In this document: positions 44,922-53,678 of the stretch, piece by piece | Layout: each line of letters starts with the position of its first letter | Position numbering within the stretch: position 1 is the first letter of the stretch | NCBI RefSeq assembly: GCF_900106855.1 | Contig: NZ_FNWI01000004.1 | Location: 1,612,001-1,676,000 of the forward strand | DNA from: Varibaculum massiliense | GTDB lineage: Bacteria; Actinomycetota; Actinomycetes; Actinomycetales; Actinomycetaceae | Reading direction: 5' to 3' | Length of the DNA stretch: 64,000 nt | Position numbers and translations under genes: made by a program | Notes under the pieces: generated by a model | What the model was told of the DNA's origin: nothing | The model's input: the letters and a program-made list of their open reading frames with translations, nothing else | Database searches by the model: none

Positions 44922-44951
44922 CCGAACGGTGCGAAAGCCGTTCGGGTTTTC
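44922..44951 (+). terminator. Hairpin terminator downstream of the DarT-NADAR pair
   Basis: CCGAACGG (44922-44929) pairs with CCGTTCGG (44938-44945) around TGCGAAAG and is followed by GTTTTC. It is a plausible terminator for the toxin-antitoxin transcript. Confidence 0.65.
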
Positions 44952-45004
44952 GTATTAGTGAGGGTGAGGAAACGGTGCGCAACACGAAGTGTTGCTGGCA
45001 CGAT

Positions 45005-45037
45005 GGTGATACCCCGGCCTTGTGCCGGGGTATCACC
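45005..45037. repeat. Perfect 14-bp hairpin
   Basis: GGTGATACCCCGGC (45005-45018) pairs with GCCGGGGTATCACC (45024-45037) around a 5-base loop. No T run follows on either strand. Confidence 0.7.
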
Positions 45038-45118
45038 GCTTTAAGCTTTGGGATTCGAACCCGTGAGGGCTGGCGAGGGGAGGGTTCGGCGCGGGGGCTA
45101 GGTTTTTCCTCCCGTCCA

Positions 45119-45154
45119 AGAATTCGGAAAAGGTGGTGACGTTTTCCGAATTCT
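45119..45154. repeat. Perfect 13-bp inverted repeat
   Basis: AGAATTCGGAAAA (45119-45131) and TTTTCCGAATTCT (45142-45154) flank the 10-base GGTGGTGACG. It is not next to a gene end, so an operator, a recombination site or an old transposon end are all possible. Confidence 0.65.
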
Positions 45155-45395
45155 CATGCCCTTAAAGACTTATTGGTTTCTATTTTGCTGCCAGGTTTCC
45201 GAAGTTAAAGTCTCTTGATGTAAGGTCTGTCCACTCGGAAAAATCTATTCCCGCGCCCTTTCCGCTCCAAGTTTTCGCCCTCATGGGAATTCGCTGGAGC
45301 CCTTTTGGTTTTTGTTGCTGAGCATATTTAGTTCGTGCGGTACTCTGCGTAGAAGGTTGCTGATAATCGAGGTAGATGCGGGGAGTGGCGCTAGG

Positions 45396-45692
45396 ATGAC
45401 GGATATGGATTACCATGATGAGGATTTCTTGCCCAGTGAGGAAGAAATGGATGAAATCTGGGATTTCCTTATTGAGCAGACCAAGTTAGGTACTCCCTTT
45501 GGGCAAGCTGTTAAATCAGAGTTGAACAGCTTGCCTCGGGATCCTACGACCATTTTCTGGGTTTGCCTTCTCCAGGCTGTTAATAGAAAAGTCCCGGTTC
45601 CTAGAAGCATTATTGAGTATTACCGGGGCTTTATGGATAAAGACCAAATAGACCCTATGAATCTGAGCAAGCTTATTGTCGCTGACGAGTGA
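45396..45692 (+). CDS. Small acidic protein of unknown function, first of a tandem pair
   Basis: This is a 98-residue, Asp/Glu-rich protein. GGGGAG at 45380-45385 is 10 bases before the ATG. From residue 13 it aligns with the next gene: P-EEE at the start, D/E-PTT in the middle, then VP-x3-I and an acidic end. It contains no membrane segment or known motif. The size, charge and tandem duplication resemble immunity proteins or antitoxins, but nothing proves that. Confidence 0.68.
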   Translation: MTDMDYHDEDFLPSEEEMDEIWDFLIEQTKLGTPFGQAVKSELNSLPRDPTTIFWVCLLQAVNRKVPVPRSIIEYYRGFMDKDQIDPMNLSKLIVADE

Positions 45693-45748
45693 GCAAAAAA
45701 TGATTCTTAAGGATGCGGATTTTTAGCCAAGGGAGGAGGGCGTACGAG

Positions 45749-46024
45749 ATGGAGGATCGGCGTGAAGTCATGTCTGATGGTTCGGTGTATGTTGAGCCAA
45801 CTCCCGAAGAGGAAAAAGACATGGAAGATATTGCTGTCTGCTGGAAAGAGTTAGCCCCCGATTTTGCAAAGGTTGTCGATAACATTCGGATGGAAGCACA
45901 CGGCGAACCAACCACAGTCCTAGACATACTCATTGCTTATTGCTATCTGAACCAGATTGAGGTTCCGCAAGAAATACGAGATAGATGCCAGCACTATATC
46001 GACCTGGAAATCTTGCAACCCTGA
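45749..46024 (+). CDS. Small acidic protein of unknown function, second of a tandem pair
   Basis: This is a 91-residue acidic protein, a diverged paralogue of the preceding one (PTPEEEKDMEDI, GEPTTVLDILIAYCYLNQIEVPQEIRD). A purine-rich GGGAGGAGGG at 45731-45740 is a strong ribosome site for the ATG at 45749. It is the last island gene before the ribosomal cluster. Confidence 0.68.
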   Translation: MEDRREVMSDGSVYVEPTPEEEKDMEDIAVCWKELAPDFAKVVDNIRMEAHGEPTTVLDILIAYCYLNQIEVPQEIRDRCQHYIDLEILQP

Positions 46025-46387
46025 AATCTAAAGAACTACGCTACCAGTATCAACGGTAGCCAGTGCGGGTTAGTCACTCTTTCACCTAGGAGCCGGGTGC
46101 AAAACCCGGTAACTGGTGGAGGTGCCCCGCGAGTGCTTCCCCATTTCGGGCGCAGGTGAGGAAACTTACAGCATAAATAGGGCTTGGAACTTTCTTTTAG
46201 CTGCGCATCTGCACTAAGCTAAAGGGGTTGCGTTCCGCCCTGGAAAGTCACGGCAGAGACCTGGTGACCTGCAAAAGCAGAGCATTTTGAGTCTGCCACT
46301 TTCGTGTCCAACTGGGGAGCCGGCCTCGCCGGGCAACAGGAAGAAACAACCTAAGGGGTGCTTTGCGCCCAGTTTTAGGAGAACACG
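46025..46387 (+). promoter_or_regulatory. Leader region of the spc ribosomal operon with several hairpins
   Basis: No gene is seen in these 363 bases. Hairpins include GCTACC/GGTAGC around 46038-46058, and CCGGGT-GCAAA-ACCCGG near 46097-46113 enclosed by CACCT/AGGTG. Just before rplN, CCTAA (46350-46354) pairs with TTAGG (46375-46379) and GGGTGC with GCGCCC inside it. The last stem covers part of the AGGAG ribosome site (46377-46381). The promoter must lie here, but I could not fix its hexamers. Confidence 0.5.
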
Positions 46388-46756
46388 ATGATTCAACAAG
46401 AGTCGCGACTGAAGGTCGCCGACAACACGGGCGCAAAGGAACTGCTTTGCATTCGCGTGTTGGGCGGCTCCGGGCGGCGCTTTGCAGGTATCGGTGACAC
46501 CATCGTCGCCACTGTAAAAGACGCTATTCCCGGCGGCAATGTCAAAAAAGGCGAAATTGTTAAAGCGGTAATCGTGCGCACTCGCAAAGAGCGTCGCCGC
46601 CAGGATGGCTCCTACATCCGCTTTGATGAAAACGCTGCAGTTATTTTGCAGCCTAGTGGAGAACCGCGTGGCACGCGTATCTTCGGCCCCATCGGCCGGG
46701 AACTGCGCGACAAGAAGTTCATGCGCATTATCTCTCTGGCTCCGGAGGTGCTGTAA
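46388..46756 (+). CDS. rplN: 50S ribosomal protein L14
   Basis: This 122-residue protein starts [28 protein letters not shown] and ends in the L14-typical IISLAPEVL. It binds 23S rRNA at the subunit interface. It is the first gene of this ribosomal cluster. The usual upstream neighbour rpsQ and the rest of the S10 operon are absent, replaced by the mobile island. A ribosome site AGGAG lies 6 bases before the ATG. Confidence 0.97.
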   Translation: MIQQESRLKVADNTGAKELLCIRVLGGSGRRFAGIGDTIVATVKDAIPGGNVKKGEIVKAVIVRTRKERRRQDGSYIRFDENAAVILQPSGEPRGTRIFGPIGRELRDKKFMRIISLAPEVL

Positions 46757-47176
46757 ATGGGAGCGAAAATAAAGAAAGGCGATCTGGTAGAGGTCATTGC
46801 TGGCCGTACCAGTGACGAAAAGAAACTGGCCAAGCGCAACGAGCGTCGCGCGGAAAAAGGTCTGCCCGCCCTCAAACCGGGGGATAAGGGCAAGCAGGGT
46901 CGGGTACTAGAGGTTTACCGCTCCAGCGACCGGGTACTGGTCGAAGGCGTTAACATTCGTACTCATCACTCTCGTCAGGGTCAAAACCAGCAGGGACAGG
47001 CAACCGGCGGTATCGAATACCGCGAGGCGCCGATTCACGTTTCTAATGTGGCTCTGGTTGATCCCAAGACCAAGAAGCCTACACGGGTTGGTTTCCGTGA
47101 GGAACAGGCAGAACGCGGAGGCCGTCTGCGTACGGTTCGGGTGCGTTACGCGAAGCGTTCCGGGGAGGACATCTAA
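46757..47176 (+). CDS. rplX: 50S ribosomal protein L24 with a KOW-loop insertion
   Basis: This is a 139-residue protein, longer than the usual about 105. [11 protein letters not shown] is followed by an extra basic stretch of about 25 residues ([15 protein letters not shown]...ALKP) before [12 protein letters not shown], so the insertion splits the KOW motif. The rest ([15 protein letters not shown]) is normal. L24 initiates 50S assembly. It abuts rplN and overlaps rplE by one base. Confidence 0.95.
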   Translation: MGAKIKKGDLVEVIAGRTSDEKKLAKRNERRAEKGLPALKPGDKGKQGRVLEVYRSSDRVLVEGVNIRTHHSRQGQNQQGQATGGIEYREAPIHVSNVALVDPKTKKPTRVGFREEQAERGGRLRTVRVRYAKRSGEDI

Positions 47177-47742
47177 TGGCTGAAGCAAAAACTGTGGCTC
47201 CGCGCCTAAAGGTGCGCTACCAGGAAGAAATCCGCAAATCTTTGGAGAAAGAATTCGGATATAAGAACGTTAACCAGATTCCCGGTCTGGAAAAAGTGGT
47301 TGTGAATATGGGTGTGGGCGAGGCCTCACATGACTCCAAACTGATGGAGGGCGCGATTCGTGACCTGACCGCGATTACCGGGCAAAAGCCGGTAGTTACT
47401 CGGGCACGTAAATCCATCGCGCAGTTCAAGCTGCGTGCTGGTCAGCCGATTGGCGCTCACGTGACCATCCGCGGGGATCGCATGTGGGAGTTCGTAGACC
47501 GCTTGGTCTCTACCGCTCTACCGCGTATCCGTGACTTTAGGGGACTAAGCCCCAAGCAGTTTGATGGTCGCGGAAACTACACTTTCGGTTTAACCGAACA
47601 GGCCATGTTCCACGAAATCGATCAGGATTCGATTGATCGCGTGCGCGGCATGGATATCACTCTGGTTACCACTGCTAACAGTGACGAAGAGGGGCGGGCG
47701 CTCCTGCGCGCGCTGGGCTTCCCGTTTAAGGAGGAACGTTAA
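47176..47742 (+). CDS. rplE: 50S ribosomal protein L5
   Basis: This 188-residue protein shows the L5 features NINQIP-like [19 protein letters not shown], the [16 protein letters not shown] loop and [23 protein letters not shown] at the end. It binds 5S rRNA and contacts the P-site tRNA. Its stop overlaps the rpsN start by one base (TAATG). Confidence 0.97.
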   Translation: MAEAKTVAPRLKVRYQEEIRKSLEKEFGYKNVNQIPGLEKVVVNMGVGEASHDSKLMEGAIRDLTAITGQKPVVTRARKSIAQFKLRAGQPIGAHVTIRGDRMWEFVDRLVSTALPRIRDFRGLSPKQFDGRGNYTFGLTEQAMFHEIDQDSIDRVRGMDITLVTTANSDEEGRALLRALGFPFKEER

Positions 47743-47927
47743 TGGCGAAAACGGCGCTGAAGAATAAAGCGAAGCGTAAGCCGAAGTTCAAGGTGCGTGG
47801 CTACACCCGTTGCAACCGGTGCGGTCGCCCTCGTTCGGTATATCGCAAGTTCGGACTTTGCCGTGTGTGCCTACGTGAGCTCGCTCTGCGGGGCGAACTT
47901 CCGGGCGTCACTAAGAGCAGTTGGTAA
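47742..47927 (+). CDS. rpsN: 30S ribosomal protein S14, zinc-binding type
   Basis: This 61-residue protein has two CxxC pairs (CNRCGRP and CRVCLREL), the short zinc-type S14 found in the spc operon of Gram-positive bacteria. The zinc-free longer form used in zinc limitation, if present, is elsewhere. Confidence 0.97.
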   Translation: MAKTALKNKAKRKPKFKVRGYTRCNRCGRPRSVYRKFGLCRVCLRELALRGELPGVTKSSW

Positions 47928-47986
47928 AACTACTACGTTGCAGGTCTGAGAAAGAAACCGCAGCGAGGAAGGGTTAGAACCCCAAA

Positions 47987-48385
47987 ATGACTATGACAGA
48001 TCCCATCGCAGATATGCTGACGCGTCTGCGTAACGCCAATGCGGCGCATCTGGACAAAGTGTCTATGCCTTCATCGAAAATGAAGGCGGGAATCGCAAAG
48101 ATTCTGGAAACTGAAGGCTATATTGCCAAAAGCGAAGTGACTGATGCCCGCGTGGGTAAGACTCTCACTTTGACCCTAAAATACGGAAGCAAACGCGAAC
48201 AGGCGATCACCGGCTGCAAGCGTGTTTCCAAGCCGGGTCTGCGTAAATACGTAAAATCTACTCAATTGCCGAAGGTCATGGGAGGCCTGGGGGTAGCGAT
48301 TCTGTCTACTTCCTCTGGTCTAATGACTGACCGTCAGGCACAGGACAAGGGTGTAGGCGGGGAAGTCCTTGCCTACATCTGGTAA
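47987..48385 (+). CDS. rpsH: 30S ribosomal protein S8
   Basis: This 132-residue protein starts [18 protein letters not shown] and ends [12 protein letters not shown]8 binds the central domain of 16S rRNA and in enteric bacteria represses the spc operon by binding its mRNA. Two in-frame ATG codons lie at the start (47987 and 47993). Confidence 0.97.
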   Translation: MTMTDPIADMLTRLRNANAAHLDKVSMPSSKMKAGIAKILETEGYIAKSEVTDARVGKTLTLTLKYGSKREQAITGCKRVSKPGLRKYVKSTQLPKVMGGLGVAILSTSSGLMTDRQAQDKGVGGEVLAYIW

Positions 48386-48398
48386 GGGGGAATAAGGA

Positions 48399-48935
48399 AT
48401 GTCACGTATTGGCAGGAACCCAATCTCCCTCCCTTCCGGAGTAGAAGTAAAAATCGACGGTCTGAATGTTTCAGTTAAAGGCCCCAAGGGGCAGCTGGAT
48501 CGCACCTTTTCCGGACCGCTGAAGATTCGGGAAGAGGACGGCAATATCCTGGTGGAGCGGGAGACAGATACCCGTGAAGCTCGTTCTTTGCACGGTCTCA
48601 CCCGCTCGCTGATTTCCAATATGATTGAGGGCGTAACTAACGGTTACTCTAAAGAGATGGAAATCGTGGGCACTGGTTACCGGGTATTGACTCGCGGCAG
48701 CGACATTGAACTGCAGCTGGGCTTTTCGCACCCGGTACCGTTTAAAGCTCCCGAAGGTATCGAATTTAAGGTTAATAGCGCGCTATCTTTCACTATCTCC
48801 GGTATTTCCAAGGAGCTAGTGGGCGAGACCGCAGCGAAGATCCGCAAGATTCGTCCTCCGGAACCCTATAAGGGCAAAGGTATTCGTTACAAGGGCGAAT
48901 TCGTTCGTCGCAAGGCCGGAAAGGCGGGTAAGTAA
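48399..48935 (+). CDS. rplF: 50S ribosomal protein L6
   Basis: This 178-residue protein starts [17 protein letters not shown] and ends with the conserved [28 protein letters not shown]6 lies near the sarcin-ricin loop of the 50S subunit. rplR follows directly without a gap. Confidence 0.97.
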   Translation: MSRIGRNPISLPSGVEVKIDGLNVSVKGPKGQLDRTFSGPLKIREEDGNILVERETDTREARSLHGLTRSLISNMIEGVTNGYSKEMEIVGTGYRVLTRGSDIELQLGFSHPVPFKAPEGIEFKVNSALSFTISGISKELVGETAAKIRKIRPPEPYKGKGIRYKGEFVRRKAGKAGK

Positions 48936-49307
48936 ATGTCGTATACCCCTAAAGGTAAAGGCAAATTCGTCGCTCGCAAACGCCGCCATATTCGCGTCCG
49001 TAAACGGGTATATGGCACGGCGCAGCGCCCTCGTCTGGTGGTTACTCGGTCTAACCGCCACATGGTTGCTCAGGTTGTCAATGACGATTTGGGACACACC
49101 TTGGTTTCAGCTTCCACCTTGGAGGCGGAGCAGCGAGGCGAGAAGATGAAGAAAGTTGATGCGGCTCGTCAGGTTGGCGAACGTATTGCTAAGCGTGCCC
49201 TAGAAGCAGGCATCACGGCTGTCGTGTTTGATCGCGGTGGCAACAAGTATCATGGTCGCGTCGCCGCGGTGGCTGATGGTGCCCGCGATGGCGGTCTGAA
49301 GCTGTAG
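48936..49307 (+). CDS. rplR: 50S ribosomal protein L18
   Basis: This 123-residue protein shows [34 protein letters not shown] and [26 protein letters not shown], the L18 signature. It binds 5S rRNA together with L5. Confidence 0.97.
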   Translation: MSYTPKGKGKFVARKRRHIRVRKRVYGTAQRPRLVVTRSNRHMVAQVVNDDLGHTLVSASTLEAEQRGEKMKKVDAARQVGERIAKRALEAGITAVVFDRGGNKYHGRVAAVADGARDGGLKL

Positions 49308-49322
49308 AGGAGAGGGAAAATA

Positions 49323-50012
49323 ATGGCTGAAGAAAATAAAAACGCCGATTCCCGGGAATCCCGTGGCAAAGGCCGCGAAGACCGGGGGCGTAAAGGCCGC
49401 CGCGACAATCGTCGTGAGCAGGAAAAGAATCAGTATTTAGAGCGCGTAGTTACCATTAACCGCGTTTCTAAAGTAGTTAAGGGTGGACGTCGTTTCGCTT
49501 TCACCGCGCTAGTAGTAGTCGGTGACGGTGAAGGTATGGTCGGTGTCGGTTACGGCAAGGCTAAAGAGGTTCCCCAGGCTATTTCTAAGGGCGTGGAGGA
49601 CGCGAAGAAGAACTTCTTCCAGGTGCCGATGATTGGGCGGACTATCACCCACTTGGTACAGGGTGAAGAAGCTGCCGGTGTGGTGCTTTTGCGTCCGGCT
49701 TCCCCCGGTACCGGGGTAATCGCCGGTGGTCCGGTGCGCGCAGTTATGGAATGTGCCGGTATTCATGACGTGCTGACCAAGTCTTTGGGCAGCGCCAACG
49801 CTTTGAATATCGTCCAGGCCACGGTAGCAGCTCTGAAGATGCTGCAGCGTCCGGAAGAGGTGGCGGCGCGTCGCGGACTGCCCGTTGAACGGGTAGTGCC
49901 GGAAGCGATGCTGCGGGCTCAGGCCGAAGCGCGGGCAGAAAAAGCCGAGAAAGCGAAGAAAGACGAAGCGGAGAAAGCCGCTGACGGTGTCGCTGAAGAG
50001 GTGAATGCCTGA
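49323..50012 (+). CDS. rpsE: 30S ribosomal protein S5 with acidic/basic extensions
   Basis: This is a 229-residue protein. The S5 core ([38 protein letters not shown]) is flanked by a charged N-terminal extension ([16 protein letters not shown]) and an Ala/Glu/Lys-rich C-terminal tail ([18 protein letters not shown]). Such tails are common in actinobacteria. S5 helps decoding fidelity and the mRNA entry helicase. It overlaps rpmD. Confidence 0.96.
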   Translation: MAEENKNADSRESRGKGREDRGRKGRRDNRREQEKNQYLERVVTINRVSKVVKGGRRFAFTALVVVGDGEGMVGVGYGKAKEVPQAISKGVEDAKKNFFQVPMIGRTITHLVQGEEAAGVVLLRPASPGTGVIAGGPVRAVMECAGIHDVLTKSLGSANALNIVQATVAALKMLQRPEEVAARRGLPVERVVPEAMLRAQAEARAEKAEKAKKDEAEKAADGVAEEVNA

Positions 50013-50194
50013 TGAGTAAGCTCAAGATCACCCAGGTTAAAGGCCTGGTTAATACCAACCAGAATCAGCGCCGCGTTATGCAGACGCTGGGTCTGCGCAA
50101 GATTCACCAGAGTGTGGAACACCAGGATAATCCGGCTGTTCGCGGCCAAATCCGCAAGGTTGCTCACCTGGTGCAGGTAGAGGAGATTGGTTAA
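50012..50194 (+). CDS. rpmD: 50S ribosomal protein L30
   Basis: This 60-residue protein ([28 protein letters not shown]...[17 protein letters not shown]) is clearly L30. The start overlaps the rpsE stop and its own stop overlaps the rplO start, so the three genes are coupled. Confidence 0.96.
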   Translation: MSKLKITQVKGLVNTNQNQRRVMQTLGLRKIHQSVEHQDNPAVRGQIRKVAHLVQVEEIG

Positions 50195-50691
50195 TGGCTG
50201 AAGATACTAAGGTAACCGAAGCAGAAGACACTGCGAAAGAGGACGTAATCCGCTTGCATGATTTGCGTCCGGCTCCCGGCTCCAATAAACGTCGCAAGCG
50301 TGTGGGGCGTGGTGAAGGCTCGCAGGGTAAGACTGCTGGGCGGGGTACTAAAGGTACTGGCGCTCGCAAGAATGTTCACCCCCGTTTCGAGGGCGGTCAG
50401 ATGCCGTTGCACATGCGCCTTCCGAAGCTGCGGGGATTCAAGAATCCCTTCGCTACTGTCTATCAGGTAGTGAATCTGGATCGTCTGCAGGAACTGTTCC
50501 CTGAGGGGGGAGCGGTCACGGTTGATGATCTAGTTTCCAAGGGAGCAGTTCGCAAGAACTCTTTGGTGAAGGTTCTAGGCACCGGGGAAATCTCGGTGAA
50601 ACTGGAACTGATAGTGGACGCCTGGTCCGCCAGTGCCAAAGAAAAGATTGAAGCTGCCGGCGGTTCGCTGAGCAAGCGGGAGCAAGATTAG
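50194..50691 (+). CDS. rplO: 50S ribosomal protein L15
   Basis: This 165-residue protein shows [38 protein letters not shown], the Gly/Arg/Lys-rich L15 N-terminus, and [10 protein letters not shown]. An acidic 25-residue N-terminal extension precedes it. L15 is a late 50S assembly protein. A strong terminator follows, closing the first part of the cluster. Confidence 0.96.
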   Translation: MAEDTKVTEAEDTAKEDVIRLHDLRPAPGSNKRRKRVGRGEGSQGKTAGRGTKGTGARKNVHPRFEGGQMPLHMRLPKLRGFKNPFATVYQVVNLDRLQELFPEGGAVTVDDLVSKGAVRKNSLVKVLGTGEISVKLELIVDAWSASAKEKIEAAGGSLSKREQD

Positions 50692-50741
50692 TTTGCACCT
50701 GACTGCCTGATGCAGCTCAATAATCTAGATAGCTAGAGATT

Positions 50742-50780
50742 CCTGGGCGGGGAGATTTTCTCCCCGCCCAGGATTTATTT
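50742..50780 (+). terminator. Terminator after rplO
   Basis: CCTGGGCGGGGAGA (50742-50755) pairs perfectly with TCTCCCCGCCCAGG (50759-50772) around TTT, followed by the T-rich ATTTATTTTT. Transcription from rplN probably ends here, so the downstream secY needs its own promoter. Confidence 0.92.
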
Positions 50781-50851
50781 TTACCCACTGTTTCTCTAAA
50801 GTGCTGGTAGCAGCAGCGTCGACTGTGACTTTGGATAATCAGTATCGAAAA

Positions 50852-50954
50852 ACTTGACACCTGCGACCTAAAAGTATTTATACTCGTAACATATTCGTTA
50901 TGAAAACGTTATGTACCGGCTAGCTTGCTAGCGGCGCGACCGTCAGGAGATATT
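50852..50954 (+). promoter_or_regulatory. Promoter region of the secreted M15-like gene
   Basis: TTGACA lies at about 50852-50857, with TATACT 19 bases further, a slightly long spacer. Downstream, CGTTATG occurs twice around 50895-50912 next to CGTAACATA. These short repeats between the promoter and the start could be regulator sites. Confidence 0.5.
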
Positions 50955-51572
50955 GTGCGTAAAACCTGGTTGATGGCACCAATCGTGGTTATGGCGTCTT
51001 TTGGTTTAGTGGCTGCGGATTCCGTTCATCCCTCTGCTGCAGCCAGTAAACAAGGCGTCGATGTTTCTAAGATTGCCAGCACGATGTTGCAGGAAAATCT
51101 GTATAACCAAGCAGTTTCAGTCGACGATGGAGTTAAGGTTTCCTCTAACAAGGTGACCGCAGTCTCTGCGGGGGCATCTGCTGCGGTAGCAGCCAAAACG
51201 GAAACCCCTAATTGTGCTTCTCCCAGTGGGGATGCCGGTTTGCAGCCTTGGCCTCGCCAGGTACGGACGATGATTTCCCAGCGTTTCGGGGTTACCAATA
51301 TCGGGGGCTTCCGCCCCGGTGACCCGCAAGATCACGGCAAAGGCTTGGCGCTTGACGTTATGGTTCCGGTATCTAGTGCTTTGGGAGACTCGATTGCCGC
51401 TTGGGCGATTGCAAACAGCGGGGATTTAAACGTTAAATATGTAATCTGGAAACAACGTATCTGGATGCCTGGACGCAGCTGGCGGGGCATGGAAGAACGT
51501 AATTCCATCACTGCCAACCACTACGATCATGTGCATATCAGCTTCAATGGCGGCTCCGGTCGCTGCCTGTAA
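50955..51572 (+). CDS. Secreted peptidase M15-like (ARB_07466-type) protein
   Basis: This is a 205-residue protein. The signal peptide (MRKTWLMAPIVVMASFGLVAADSVHPSAAA) is followed by an Ala/Ser/Val-rich linker. The C-terminal domain has RFGVTNIGGFRPGDPQDHGKGLALDVMVP and NHYDHVHISF, whose His/Asp/His residues look like the zinc site of M15-type peptidases. It may act on peptidoglycan at the cell surface. The GTG at 50955 follows AGGAG at 50945-50949. It is inserted between the rplO terminator and secY with its own promoter. Confidence 0.8.
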   Translation: MRKTWLMAPIVVMASFGLVAADSVHPSAAASKQGVDVSKIASTMLQENLYNQAVSVDDGVKVSSNKVTAVSAGASAAVAAKTETPNCASPSGDAGLQPWPRQVRTMISQRFGVTNIGGFRPGDPQDHGKGLALDVMVPVSSALGDSIAAWAIANSGDLNVKYVIWKQRIWMPGRSWRGMEERNSITANHYDHVHISFNGGSGRCL

Positions 51573-51788
51573 GCTATTTCCTTACCCCTCCCCGCATTAC
51601 CTGGACTAGATTTTTCTCGTCACACGTCCTCAAAATTTCAAACTAGGTCGGTGCTAGGAGAGCAACACGGGGTAGCTAATGTGTGATTGACCGCTGTATG
51701 TGCGATTGAGGGGCGAAATTGTGTAGGCTACTAAGGGTTATAGAATCATCTTTTCTGTGCCGTTAAAGAACATAGTGCTGGAGGCAGC

Positions 51789-53081
51789 TTGCTTAGCGTA
51801 TTCGTACAGGCGTTTAAGACGCCGGATCTTAGGAAAAAGCTCCTGTTCACCTTGGCAATTATGGCGCTCTACCGGATTGGATCTCATATCCCCTCTCCGG
51901 GGGTTAACTATCCGAACCTGCAGGCCTGCCTAAAGAACAATGAGCAAAACGGTCTGCTTGACCTGGTGAACCTGTTTTCCGGGGGAGCGCTGCTGTCACT
52001 GTCAGTGTTCGCTATGGGAATCATGCCCTACATCACGGCCTCGATTATCATCCAGTTGATGCGGGTAGTGATTCCTCGCTTCGAGGATCTGCACCGTGAA
52101 GGGCAAGCCGGAAAAGCGAAAATGACCCAGTACACCCGGTATCTTACTATTGGACTCGGGGTATTGCAGTCGGTGACCATCATTTATATGGCGCGTTCGG
52201 GGCAGCTGCTACAAGGATGTTCCCCCAGTAAACCGATTATTCCTGACCAATCGGCGGTTAATTACCTAATTATGATGGTGACTATGACCGCCGGTACTGG
52301 TCTCATCATGTGGCTAGCCGAGCTAATCACCGAAAACGGCATCGGAAACGGTATGTCCCTGCTGATTTTCACCGGTATCGTGGCAAATATGCCCGCACAC
52401 CTGCAATCTATTGGTGCCTCCGGGGGATTCTGGAAAGTGCTGATTATTATCGGTCTAGTTGCCCTGATTACCCTGGCTATCGTGTTCGTAGAGCAAGCCC
52501 AGCGCCGCATCCCGGTACAGTACGCCAAACGGATGGTGGGCAGACGAATGTATGGTGGCTCTACCACCTATATCCCCATGAAAATCAATATGTCGGGGGT
52601 TATCCCGGTGATTTTCGCGGCCTCGCTATTGGCTATGCCGCAAATGATTTCCCGTTTCGGTAAACCTACTGCCGGCTGGGTCAAATGGATTAATGACAAC
52701 TTCCAGCACGACTCCTTGATTTATCTAATCTGCTACGCACTACTAGTGCTGGGATTCGCTTTCTTCTACACCCAAATCACTTTCAACCCCGAGGAAATCG
52801 CCGACAATATGAAGAAGTACGGCGGGTTCATTCCGGGAATAAGGGCAGGGGCTCCCACCGCGGACTATCTGCACTATGTAATCAGCCGGATTACCACGGC
52901 TGGCGCGCTCTACCTAGTGGTAGTAGCCATGGTGCCGATTGTGGCGCTGATTCCGCTGAAAGTCACCCAGATGCCATTCGGGGGAACTACCCTGTTAATT
53001 ATGGTGGGCGTGGGTCTGCAAACTGTACAGCAAATTGACGCTCAGCTTCAGCAACACCACTACGAGGGATTCCTTAAATGA
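51789..53081 (+). CDS. secY: Protein translocase subunit SecY
   Basis: This is a 430-residue membrane protein with ten helices. Seen are SHIPSPGVNY, SVFAMGIMPYITASIIIQLM, and the cytoplasmic loop VQYAKRMVGRRMYGGSTTYIPMKINMSGVIPVIFA. It forms the channel for protein export with SecE and SecG. The start is TTG with GGAGG 4 bases upstream. Its stop overlaps the adk start (ATGA). Confidence 0.96.
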   Translation: MLSVFVQAFKTPDLRKKLLFTLAIMALYRIGSHIPSPGVNYPNLQACLKNNEQNGLLDLVNLFSGGALLSLSVFAMGIMPYITASIIIQLMRVVIPRFEDLHREGQAGKAKMTQYTRYLTIGLGVLQSVTIIYMARSGQLLQGCSPSKPIIPDQSAVNYLIMMVTMTAGTGLIMWLAELITENGIGNGMSLLIFTGIVANMPAHLQSIGASGGFWKVLIIIGLVALITLAIVFVEQAQRRIPVQYAKRMVGRRMYGGSTTYIPMKINMSGVIPVIFAASLLAMPQMISRFGKPTAGWVKWINDNFQHDSLIYLICYALLVLGFAFFYTQITFNPEEIADNMKKYGGFIPGIRAGAPTADYLHYVISRITTAGALYLVVVAMVPIVALIPLKVTQMPFGGTTLLIMVGVGLQTVQQIDAQLQQHHYEGFLK

Positions 53082-53644
53082 AAAAACGCCTGTTGATTCT
53101 GGGTGCACCTGGTGCCGGAAAGGGCACTCAGGCGCGCAAGATCTGCGAACTGCTAGATATTCCTACTTTTTCTACTGGAGCGATGCTACGCAGCCAGATG
53201 AAGGCGGGAACCGAGCTGGGGAAAAAAGCTAAGGAGCTGATTGACCGGGGGGAGTTAGTACCAGATTCGGTGATTAGTTCCCTGGTAGAGGCAGAGTTGC
53301 AGTCATCGCGCTACCGCGAAGGTTTCCTGGCAGACGGCTATCCCCGCAACCTGGAACAGGCACATTTCCTGGATCAAGTACTCAAAAATATGGGTACTCA
53401 CTTAGATGCGGTCATCAACCTAGATGTTGAATTAGAGGACGTAGTAGGGCGTCTACTTAAACGCGCCGAAATCGAAAATCGCTCTGACGATACCGAACCG
53501 GTGATTCGTCGCCGTCTCCAGGTTTATAAGGAGCAAACCGAGCCCCTAGTGCGTTACTACCGCGAGGCTGGCTTGCTAATAAATATCGATGGTAACGGCT
53601 CTATTGACCAGGTTTGGGACAGTATTGCCGCTCAGCTGCGGTAA
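53078..53644 (+). CDS. adk: Adenylate kinase, short-lid form
   Basis: This 188-residue enzyme interconverts ATP, ADP and AMP. The P-loop is LGAPGAGKGTQ, with AMP binding in FSTGAMLR and DGYPRNLEQA, and RRRLQVYKEQTEPL in the hinge. The short lid without zinc cysteines is typical of actinobacteria. It is translationally coupled to secY. Confidence 0.96.
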   Translation: MKKRLLILGAPGAGKGTQARKICELLDIPTFSTGAMLRSQMKAGTELGKKAKELIDRGELVPDSVISSLVEAELQSSRYREGFLADGYPRNLEQAHFLDQVLKNMGTHLDAVINLDVELEDVVGRLLKRAEIENRSDDTEPVIRRRLQVYKEQTEPLVRYYREAGLLINIDGNGSIDQVWDSIAAQLR

Positions 53645-53678
53645 TATATCAACCGAAGCGGGAAGAAGATAAATACAA

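Larger units (their letters stand above)
44773..45395. other. Gene-poor island stretch with repeats and hairpins
   Basis: I see no convincing gene in these about 620 bases. They hold a 15-bp direct repeat (44844 and 44864), a terminator-like hairpin (44922-44945), a 14-bp hairpin (45005-45037), and a 13-bp inverted repeat (45119-45154). A tRNA T-arm-like motif occurs on the minus strand near 45047-45060. The segment is probably a patchwork of old insertion ends. Confidence 0.5.

Noticed and set aside
45040-45062. tRNA-like T arm on the minus strand (GGGTTCGAATCCC)
   Set aside because: No acceptor, D or anticodon arm can be built around it, and it does not match the tRNA-Ala end beyond the universal T-loop. 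At most it is an eroded attachment site.
45180-45416. Minus-strand 78-residue ORF
   Set aside because: There is no ribosome site, no recognisable motif, and it overlaps the start of the better-supported gene at 45396.
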